9,320 nucleotides of DNA from Methanosarcinales archaeon (lineage in GTDB: Archaea; Halobacteriota; Methanosarcinia; Methanosarcinales; Methanosarcinaceae), in assembly GCA_012329085.1 (NCBI GenBank), contig JAAXQB010000130.1, forward strand, positions 1 to 9,320, read 5' to 3'. The position numbers were made by a program, and so were the translations under genes. Below the pieces are notes generated by a model. The model made no database searches and was not told the DNA's origin. It was given only the letters and a program-made list of their open reading frames with translations. The stretch's first letter is position 1. Every line of letters starts with the position of its first letter. Positions 1 through 5,743 of this stretch are shown here, piece by piece.

Positions 1-88
1 GGTATTTTGATAAAAGTTGTGATGCTTCTTTGCTATTAATGGTATATATTGCATCGATATTTATATTGAAACCGCATATAATTTTCAT
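1..88 (-). CDS. N-terminal start of probable ADP-dependent sugar kinase (partial, runs off the left edge)
   Basis: An open frame reads leftward from ATG at 88 to the window edge without a stop, giving 29 residues beginning MKIICGFNINIDAIYTI. The GFNxNIDA motif at residues 6-13 resembles the N-terminal sugar-binding strand (typically AYNxNVDAI) of archaeal ADP-dependent glucokinases and phosphofructokinases. These are ribokinase-fold enzymes that phosphorylate glucose or fructose 6-phosphate with ADP in the modified glycolysis of archaea. The Asp in NID is expected to contact the sugar, from family knowledge. No good Shine-Dalgarno sequence lies close to the ATG; a GGAG-like core (complement at 106-109) is about 17 bases away. 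The call rests on one short motif, so other ribokinase-fold kinases remain possible. Confidence 0.5.
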   Translation of the reverse strand, partial: MKIICGFNINIDAIYTINSKEASQLLSKY

Positions 89-191
89 TTTTTAATTATA
101 TTTTACTCCGAAACATAGAAGTTGGTTATATATGGCTGAAATTGAGTTGAATATACTCACAAGGCAATGTTTAAATATAATAATTAACTAT

Positions 192-275
192 TATCGAGAC
201 TAACGCTCATTCGTTCTAAATGCGATATCGAAAATCAAAGATTTTCTTTAATGCTCATTCTCTTTGAGAAGGAGC
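192..275. repeat. Hairpin repeat, copy 1
   Basis: This copy starts with the 17-base word at 200-216 (ctaacgctcattcgttc), which recurs with one mismatch at 1903-1919. It is followed by a perfect 7-bp stem with an AAA loop (230-236 pairing with 240-246), then a 10-bp stem with one mismatch and a TTT loop (253-262 with 266-275). The order (core word, 7-bp stem beginning gaaaa, longer stem) matches the copy at 1852-1963. This points to a small dispersed structured element, not chance palindromes. Its function is unknown; a MITE-like or REP-like element, or a structured untranslated RNA, are both possible. Confidence 0.55.
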
Positions 276-412
276 TGTCAAAAAAGAAATATTTGCATGA
301 CAAGAATTTTGAGATGACAAAAATGTAAAGTTAATTGGAGATTTACTGCTGATGATGCATGGATAAAGTTATTTCGATTTTATTCGGCACTTGAAATTTG
401 ACATGACATTAT

Positions 413-503
413 TTAGCATATGTTTTTTAGCAATAGATATAACTCGCTTTCTGTATTTTACTTATTAGATTTTTCCAGATACAAATATAGTAATTCTTTT
501 TAT
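413..503 (-). pseudogene. Dead N-terminal stub of a second acylphosphatase-like gene
   Basis: Bases 431-503 align without gaps to 1550-1622, the first codons of the intact gene downstream. Read on the minus strand it gives I-KRITIFVSGK-I-stop-stop-VKYRKRVISIA, against M-KRITIFVSGK-V-Q-E-VKYRERVVSIA in the intact copy. The start codon has changed from ATG to ATA (501-503), and the adjacent Gln and Glu codons have become TAA TAA. Similarity ends at about 413, so the rest of the gene is gone. The stub can make no protein. Its TATA-like box (526-533) is kept. Confidence 0.85.
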
Positions 504-872
504 AAGTATATTAATGTTTAAATTATTTATAAAATTTAGCATTATTTATATACTATATTTCAACTTAAAAAAATTTAATTTGTTTCTTATCATAAAATAA
601 TTAGGTAGTATTAAAATGAAGTTATTCAATCTAATTTACAAATCTGTTTTCAACAAAAAAATTCCTGCCCCATCATAAAACCACTATGCAGCAATAAAAT
701 AAATAAATTATTCAATACAATTTACAAACCAATTTTGTAATTTTTAAAAATATAAAAAAATAAATAATATAAATTTTTATGAAAAATTGCTCATGAAAAT
801 TCTACACAATGTTTAAATATAAGAAAAAAATATATAGTTAAAAATTATTGACTGGTATTGGTAAATACTATA
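431..872. repeat. Tandem duplication, left copy (pairs with 1550-2098)
   Basis: Three blocks match the right copy in the same order and direction: 431-580 to 1550-1700, 674-699 to 1711-1736 (26 identical bases), and 751-872 to 1977-2098. The last is gap-free, with 111 of 122 bases identical by hand count. Between blocks each copy has its own insertions: about 90 bases at 581-670 here, and a 147-base hairpin segment at 1830-1976 in the other copy. The duplicated unit covers the start of the acylphosphatase-like gene and about 370-480 bases upstream of it. Confidence 0.85.
807..822. repeat. 16-base element caatgtttaaatataa, copy 2 of 3
   Basis: This word occurs exactly at 165-180 and 807-822, and with one mismatch at 2033-2048. 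Two copies belong to the tandem duplication; the one at 165-180 lies outside its recognised bounds. Read on the minus strand it is TTATATTTAAACATTG, which could be an archaeal TATA box serving leftward transcription. The function is not established, and the base composition makes TATA-like words common here. Confidence 0.35.
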
Positions 873-914
873 ATAAATTTTTTTATAATAACCGATTGTA
901 AATTATATTAAAAA

Positions 915-1622
915 TTACTTCATTATTTTAGCCTTCTTTAAAGCTACTTTGATATTTGTAATTTCTTCTTTTATATCTCTATAATTTAATTCCATGTGGT
1001 CAATACTGTCTGAATTAAATTTGTCTATCCTTTTTCGTGTTTTTTCCGATTCATTTTGAATTGTTGATATGTTTTCATTTTGCTTTTCAATCATAATATC
1101 TTGCTTTTTATTAGATTCTTTTTTGAATTCTTTTAATATAACAATATTTTCATTTTGCTTTTCAATCATAATATCTTGCTTTTTATTAGATTCTTTTTTG
1201 AATTCTTTTAATATAACAGTATTTTCATTTTGCTTTTCAATCATTATGGATTGATTTTTATTAGATTCTTCTTTGAATTCCAATATAACTTCAATCAATT
1301 TTTTCAAATACTCAGATGCCGTATCCAATCTACTATCTGTTTCTCCCTCGCCTACAAGTTTATAAAAATTATCATAATCATAAGTTGCATTTGAATATTC
1401 AATTTCCATATTTTCAACTACAATTAATGTATTTCTTATATTTATTGCATCAACAAATAATTTTAAATCGTCTTCTGCTCCTTCTGCAATTACTTTAACT
1501 CTGCCATCGTTAAGATTTTGGACACTTCCAGTTAGCATAAAATTTAATGCAATAGATACAACTCGCTCTCTGTATTTCACTTCTTGAACTTTTCCAGATA
1601 CAAATATAGTAATTCTTTTCAT
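915..1622 (-). CDS. Acylphosphatase-like domain fused to a repeat coiled coil
   Basis: The protein has 235 residues. Residues 3 to about 90 resemble the acylphosphatase fold, which hydrolyses the carboxyl-phosphate bond of acylphosphates in the cytoplasm. Arg18 and Asn36 match the catalytic Arg and Asn of the family. However, the phosphate-binding loop, normally VQGVxFR, reads VQEVKYR, so both the loop Gly and the following small residue are replaced by charged ones and activity is doubtful. Ordinary acylphosphatases are about 90 residues long. Here residues 110-235 form a charged Lys/Glu/Asn-rich helix built from three 25-residue repeats (about 112-185) and a further helical tail, probably a coiled coil. 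There are no membrane segments. A TATA-like box (1646-1653) 23 bases before the ATG, and the lack of a Shine-Dalgarno sequence, suggest a leaderless mRNA. A dead twin lies downstream at 413-503. A scaffold or sensor role is possible but not shown. Confidence 0.7.
   Translation of the reverse strand: MKRITIFVSGKVQEVKYRERVVSIALNFMLTGSVQNLNDGRVKVIAEGAEDDLKLFVDAINIRNTLIVVENMEIEYSNATYDYDNFYKLVGEGETDSRLDTASEYLKKLIEVILEFKEESNKNQSIMIEKQNENTVILKEFKKESNKKQDIMIEKQNENIVILKEFKKESNKKQDIMIEKQNENISTIQNESEKTRKRIDKFNSDSIDHMELNYRDIKEEITNIKVALKKAKIMK
1072..1290 (-). repeat. 75-base in-frame tandem repeat encoding the coiled coil
   Basis: Units start at 1072, 1147 and 1222. The first two differ at a single base in 75. 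The third is diverged and has lost one codon (the Lys after Ile-Leu). Each unit encodes 25 residues of the form VILKEFKKESNKKQDIMIEK plus QNENI. The near-identity of two units points to a very recent expansion or to ongoing slippage, so the coiled-coil length probably differs between strains. Confidence 0.9.
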
Positions 1623-1645
1623 AAGTATAATTAATGTTTAAATTG

Positions 1646-1653
1646 TTTATAAA
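1646..1653 (-). promoter_or_regulatory. Possible TATA box of the acylphosphatase-like gene
   Basis: TTTATAAA lies 23 bases before the ATG at 1622, the spacing at which an archaeal TATA box would place the transcription start at or next to the start codon. No Shine-Dalgarno sequence is seen in between. The same box is kept at 526-533 in front of the dead copy. This is inference from spacing only. Confidence 0.4.
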
Positions 1654-1851
1654 ACTTGGCATTATTTACATGCTATATTTTAATTTAAAAAAATTTAATT
1701 CTTACCCCCTCATAAAACCACTATGCAGCAATAAAACAAAACAATTTATTATAAGTTATAAATCTATGTCTCAACAAAAAAATTTATATAAGTTAAATCT
1801 ATAAATAAATTTTACAATTTTTAAAAATACGAGAAATTAAAAAAGTTCTCT

Positions 1852-1963
1852 AACTCATTCTGAAAGAATGAGTGTTAAGTATATAACTTTACAAATTATA
1901 TACTAACGCTCGTTCGTTCGAAAACCTTCGGTTTTCTCATACGCACATTCGTTCCGAATGTGC
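1852..1963. repeat. Hairpin repeat, copy 2 (three stem-loops)
   Basis: Three perfect stems with 3-base loops follow one another: a 9-bp stem with GAA loop (1853-1861 with 1865-1873), a 7-bp stem with TTC loop (1920-1926 with 1930-1936) and a 9-bp stem with TTC loop (1943-1951 with 1955-1963). An alternative longer pairing joins 1870-1886 to 1896-1911 with one bulge and one G-T pair. It would compete with the first stem. The core word at 1903-1919 is shared with the copy at 192-275. Base composition is richer in G+C than the surroundings. It may be a non-autonomous mobile repeat or a structured leader for leftward transcription. Confidence 0.65.
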
Positions 1964-2098
1964 TTTCCAAACGATCTATAAAAAAATAAATTATAGAAAT
2001 TTTTATGATAAATTGTTCATGAAAATTCTACGCAATATTTAAATATAATAAAAAAATATATGGTTAAATTTTATTGACTGGAATTGGTAAATACTATA

Positions 2099-2474
2099 GG
2101 GTATAGAGAGTTTTGAAAAACCCCAAAAACTCGTAAAGTATATTAATGATGGGGTAAAATGAGAGGCAAATTAAAATTATTCAATATTTTTCATCGTATT
2201 GTATGTTATATTTTTTATTTAATAATATCGTAACCTTTAATAACTACCAATCCATATATTTTATACTATTTCAATTAGATGGTTTTAATTTTATACAATA
2301 TATCGAATAACACTTATTTATTCTGAATGTTTTATCAAATATTTTCTTTAATTCACTTTTGAAAAGAATGAATGTGTATATACTATAAAAACATTTCATT
2401 AATTGTATTTATTTAAATATTTAAGCATTAAAAAAATTTTTAAAATTGAAATAATAAAAGAAAAAAAATTAATT
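2099..2474. other. AT-rich spacer before the flippase genes
   Basis: No gene is visible. It holds a 7-bp stem (2108-2114 with 2126-2132) and a worn copy of the first hairpin of the repeat family at 2351-2370 (attcactttt, then gaa, then aagaatgaat; 8 of 10 pairs plus one G-T). TATA-like words at about 2374-2390 could drive the rightward genes. Confidence 0.45.
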
Positions 2475-2681
2475 ATGAAAGAATCAAAAAAATTTGCATT
2501 TGATGTTGGTATAACTCTTTTTGCATCCGCAGTTGCTCTACCACTTGGTTTTATTATTACTATTATTATGGGGCGATATTTTGGTGCGGATGATCTTGGA
2601 TTGTATCAAATGACCTCAGTGATTTATGGAATTGCACTGCTTATTGCTGCAGTTGGCATTCCTGCGGCAATGATTAAATAG
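2475..2681 (+). pseudogene. N-terminal fragment of a polysaccharide flippase
   Basis: From ATG at 2475 the frame gives 68 residues (MKESKKFAFDVGITLFASAV and onward) ending in TAG. It covers the first two membrane helices of a Wzx/RfbX-type flippase, with the family hallmarks MGRYFGADDLGLYQM (about 32-46) and GIPAAMIK (61-68). Full members have about 450-500 residues and 12-14 helices, so this is a truncated relic. The frame is open farther upstream to 2403, but family similarity and the Met-Lys start support 2475. The stop is TAG. If the host uses pyrrolysine, read-through would add only seven residues before TAA and would not restore the protein. The sequence differs from the neighbouring full flippase, so it is not a simple duplicate of it. 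Confidence 0.75.
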
Positions 2682-2737
2682 AGAGGTGGAGTTTATAATT
2701 AAATACTTTATATGATTTAAGTACAATTTACTTTAAT

Positions 2738-2744
2738 GAGGTGG
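2738..2744 (+). promoter_or_regulatory. Strong ribosome binding site
   Basis: GAGGTGG matches the archaeal 16S 3' end well and lies 5 bases before the ATG at 2750. It serves the 16-codon mini-ORF directly. The flippase start at 2797 has no Shine-Dalgarno sequence of its own. Confidence 0.7.
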
Positions 2745-2749
2745 TAATA

Positions 2750-2800
2750 ATGGAAACAAGAATTGAAACAACATATATTACAATAATCTATAATCAATGA
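2750..2800 (+). CDS. 16-codon mini-ORF translationally coupled to the flippase
   Basis: ATG at 2750 opens a frame of 16 codons (METRIETTYITIIYNQ) ending TGA at 2798-2800. Its stop overlaps the flippase ATG as ATGA, the classic arrangement for translational coupling. It has the best ribosome binding site in the window. It may be a leader peptide or the remnant of a lost upstream gene whose ends were kept because the flippase depends on its ribosome binding site. The peptide itself matches nothing I recognise. Confidence 0.5.
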   Translation: METRIETTYITIIYNQ

Positions 2801-4254
2801 AACATATTTTTAATTCCGCCATTTCTCGTATAATGCGTATAAACGAAGTTGAAAGACAAAGTATATTATCATTAGCAGGTCAGATTGGTTTTACTTTTAT
2901 TGGTTTTTTAAGCACTATGTACTTTTCCCATGTATTGGGTGCTGAAATACTTGGGGCATATTTTTTATTTCTTTCATATATTGGAATTGTTAATATAGTT
3001 GGTGATGGAGGATTTGGTGCTGCTGCCATAAAAAGAATTAGTGAAGGTAAAGAGCCAAATAAATATTTTACTGCATTTCTTTTGATAAAAATTATATTTG
3101 CAAGTTTAGTTATTTTGCTACTCTCTCAACTTCGATGGATTTTTGTTGATCTTGATGCGGGGGGGTTATTTGATTGGCTATTAATTTCAATAGGTGTGTT
3201 TGCCATACAGAGTATAGTATCTGCGGGTATTATGGGACGGGGTAAGGTTGGAGTGTCTGCAACAACTGGATTTATTAATAATATTTCACGAGTTTTTGTG
3301 CAGGTTATTGCAGTCTTTTTAGGATTTGAAATCGTAGGACTTGTTGGTGGTTTAATATTCGGGATTGTAATTGGAATAATCTTAAATTTACGATTTTTTG
3401 ACCTTAAATTATCACGATTTGGATTGAGGCATCTTAAAAGTCTATCAACCTTTTCATTCTGGGTATTTTTAACATCAAGTGGTGCTATGATCTATTTGCA
3501 TACTGATCGAATCTTGCTTGGATATTTTCTCGGAACTGCAGAAGTTGGTATATATCAAATTACAATACAACTTGCATCAATTGGCACATTTACTACATCA
3601 TCACTTATCTCGGTATTATGGCCAAAAGTTAGTAGATGGAATGCCAATCAAGAATTTGAACTTATCGAAAAATCATTTTCAAAAGCAATTACATATTCAT
3701 TAATACTTGCATTACCTATGCTAATTGGGAGTGTTTTACTTGGAGATCGAATATTATATTTCTTTTATGGTGCAGAATTTGCCAGAGGAAATATTGTATT
3801 TATGATAATATTGATTGTACAGATAGTGAATGTTTTTAATATGTTTTTTACAACATATCTTAGTGCAATGGATCGCCAAAAAGATGCTTTTAAAGTTACA
3901 GCTGCAGCGGCAATGTCTAATGTTATATTAAATTTGTTGTTAATACCTATGATTGGAATGGAAGGGGCTGCAATTGCAACTTTAGCATCTATGTCAATTA
4001 GTGCTGTTTTTGCATATTACATAATAAAAAATATTATAAATATAAAAGTGGAAGTAGATAGTTTGATTAATATTTTGAAAGCTTCGTGTGTGATGGGTGT
4101 GATTGTAGGAATTTATTGTTTATTGTTTCCATTGGATGGGATATTACTATTGCTTATTCCAATATCTATTGGAGGGGTGGTGTATGCTGTTTTAATCTTA
4201 AAATTTGATAAGAATGTGCGTGATTCAGTGAAGGGCATTTTATCAAATAATTAG
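2797..4254 (+). CDS. Polysaccharide flippase (MOP superfamily, Wzx/RfbX type)
   Basis: The protein has 485 residues, normal for the family, with 12-14 hydrophobic segments along its length and a hydrophobic C-terminal pair (about 425-470). N-terminal features, with helix 1 at about 25-45 followed by HVLGAEILGAYFLFLSYIGI, are those of the polysaccharide-biosynthesis flippases that move lipid-linked sugar units across the cytoplasmic membrane. The central part contains TDRILLGYFLGTAEVGIYQI (about 236-255), a strongly conserved repeat of the N-terminal LGxxxLGxY motif in the second half of the protein. ATG 2797 is the only sensible start: an in-frame TAA lies two codons upstream, and an internal Met13 has no ribosome binding site. 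Expression probably relies on coupling to the mini-ORF at 2750. It lies convergent to the glycan genes at 5402-9320, which it may serve. Confidence 0.92.
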   Translation: MKHIFNSAISRIMRINEVERQSILSLAGQIGFTFIGFLSTMYFSHVLGAEILGAYFLFLSYIGIVNIVGDGGFGAAAIKRISEGKEPNKYFTAFLLIKIIFASLVILLLSQLRWIFVDLDAGGLFDWLLISIGVFAIQSIVSAGIMGRGKVGVSATTGFINNISRVFVQVIAVFLGFEIVGLVGGLIFGIVIGIILNLRFFDLKLSRFGLRHLKSLSTFSFWVFLTSSGAMIYLHTDRILLGYFLGTAEVGIYQITIQLASIGTFTTSSLISVLWPKVSRWNANQEFELIEKSFSKAITYSLILALPMLIGSVLLGDRILYFFYGAEFARGNIVFMIILIVQIVNVFNMFFTTYLSAMDRQKDAFKVTAAAAMSNVILNLLLIPMIGMEGAAIATLASMSISAVFAYYIIKNIINIKVEVDSLINILKASCVMGVIVGIYCLLFPLDGILLLLIPISIGGVVYAVLILKFDKNVRDSVKGILSNN

Positions 4255-5401
4255 ATTTGTTGCTATATTAGAATATTGTTTTTATGCAAAAGATTTTATA
4301 TTGAGTACGATTGTATTATATATCATGATGTGTATTACATGTGTATAAAGAACGACATTGTAATAAGGGGCATAACTATGCTATATGAGTCCAATCGAAA
4401 TATTTATTAATTGTGATAAATAAAAAATATTTGTATTTGTGCAGAAGGAATATTTTGAAAAAATTGAAAAAAGTTTGATGAAAACTATTGGAAGATCGTA
4501 ATATGGACTACTGGGTATAAATCTTTTGGATTTCTTGAAGAAATATAGCTTTGGCATTTAAAGAATGCGTGAATCCTGCAAAATGTGTATTACTTTCAAA
4601 AGATTCAATAACTCACAAGATTTTCAATATTTATTAAAAATATAGGTGTTGGATATGTGATAAAATTGATAAATATTGAAATGGTTTGTGGAGTATTTGG
4701 GGGTAATCGATAGTTCTGCATTTCAATTTATGGGATTGATAAATATAAAAAATGATAAAATAATTTGTTTAAAGTATAGATTTCATTTGATGAATCTAAA
4801 TGATAAAATGAGTTTATAGACATGATAACGCTTCGCATCATCCGAAAATCGATACATATCCACGCCATAAATATGTAAAAAAAGGTTCAAAGACTATCAG
4901 AATAAATTGGATTGAATGATAGTTTAATGGAAATCGAGAAAATGACCAGTCGATAATTATGTTTTATTTCTCTGAAAAAATATTCTATCTTGTGTAAGGA
5001 AGAGGAACTTTGAGATTGTTGGATTTGGAGAAATTTATGTTAATTTAAATGAATCAATAGCAATAGGATTTATATTTTGGCAGGAATTGTTGAATTAAGT
5101 TAAATGACAATATTTTTTACTCTACCTTTGAAAGTCAAGTCAGAATGAGAACAATCATTATGGGCCTTTTGGAAAATTAAAGATGTTTGATGTGTAATAG
5201 ATTTGTTATGTATTAATTTCTATTTCAATATATGGCAGATAAATTTTAACTTTTTTTTGTTGACTTGTGGTATTTGTGAGGTTAAAATATTATATTGATG
5301 GTATTACTCGATGATACATATAAAAAGTTTTAAATAGCATCTATAAAAATTTCAAGTTAAAATATCATATCAATAATATTACCCGAGAATTCTTTTTGAC
5401 A
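4255..5401. other. Gene-free spacer, possibly a decayed gene
   Basis: No frame on either strand is open long enough to support a gene. The longest suggestive piece on the plus strand is 4673-4819 (48 open codons, including ILKWFVEYLGVIDSSAFQFM). A frame-mate at 4385-4660 is broken by several stops. A second frame, 4812-4998, contains HPKIDTYPRHKYVKKGSKTI before two adjacent stops. At this base composition a stop is expected about every 12 codons, so these pieces are only weakly above chance. An 8-base T run at 5251-5258 could end rightward transcription, but it lies 1 kb from the flippase. Confidence 0.5.
5281..5386. repeat. Imperfect 31-base direct repeat pair
   Basis: Bases 5281-5311 and 5356-5386 share 25 of 31 positions (gttaaaatat...tattac.cga), 75 bases apart. 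All six differences are transitions. The pair lies just beyond the end of the leftward gene set. No function can be assigned. Confidence 0.5.
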
Positions 5402-5728
5402 TTATTTTTTTACACCTTTTAAAGAAAACACATATGTTGCACCAAGATATGAATGTTCATAGTTAAAATTGGGTTCAGTTTTGATTTCACTGAGTGTCAT
5501 TCCATAATCATTAGCAATTTTATTCAAATATTTAAATGTAACAAAATGATTTTTACTATTTTTTTTAAAAATAAATCTACAAGCTGTTTTATACAAAACG
5601 ACTCCACCATAACACACATCTTTAAAATTTAACCTTTTAATACCATTGATAAGTTTATATAAATAACATCCGCCCCCTGCATTACCAAACATAAGTAAAA
5701 TTCCATTTGGCTTTAATAATATAGATAT
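5402..5728 (-). pseudogene. C-terminal remnant of a SAM-dependent methyltransferase
   Basis: Open sequence runs from just after TAA at 5729-5731 to TAA at 5402-5404. An ATG at 5692 would give 96 residues, but similarity to the family continues upstream of it: ISILLKPNGILLMFGNAGGG reads like the strand-5 LLKPGG segment of class I methyltransferases. The SAM-binding motif I and the first half of the Rossmann fold (about 130-150 residues) are missing, so the product cannot be a working enzyme. It starts 12-15 bases after the stop of the glycosyltransferase at 5744, which suggests that a deletion or recombination joined the two. Such methyltransferases often modify sugars or lipids in glycan loci. 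The exact substrate cannot be guessed. Confidence 0.6.
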
Positions 5729-5743
5729 TTAGCTTGTTTTCTT

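Larger units (their letters stand above)
89..914. other. Gene-poor, repeat-rich spacer
   Basis: No intact gene is visible here. The stretch holds the possible upstream control region of the leftward kinase (TATA-like runs near 124-134 and 169-180), a hairpin repeat (192-275), the dead acylphosphatase stub (about 413-503) and the duplicated upstream DNA of that stub (504-872). Bases 276-412 show nothing recognisable on either strand. Confidence 0.6.
1550..2098. repeat. Tandem duplication, right copy (pairs with 431-872)
   Basis: This copy contains the first 73 bases of the intact acylphosphatase-like gene and its upstream DNA. Relative to the left copy it carries an extra 147 bases (1830-1976) that include the three-hairpin repeat. 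That extra segment is flanked by TA on both sides (1828-1829 and 1977-1978), where the left copy has an uninterrupted site at 750-754. Confidence 0.85.

Noticed and set aside
1069..1254. Plus-strand frame rich in Phe/Ser/Ile over the acylphosphatase-like gene
   Set aside because: It is the reverse reading of the 75-base coiled-coil repeats; the repeat period keeps it open by chance.
1072..1290. Possible CRISPR array
   Set aside because: The 75-base units are contiguous, without unique spacers, and encode a protein repeat in frame.
2679..2705. Pyrrolysine read-through of the TAG that ends the flippase fragment
   Set aside because: Read-through meets TAA after six more codons and does not restore flippase sequence.
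4385..4819. One stop-containing gene in a single frame
   Set aside because: The number of in-frame stops (about nine in 145 codons) is close to chance for this base composition, so it is kept only as a low-interest note.
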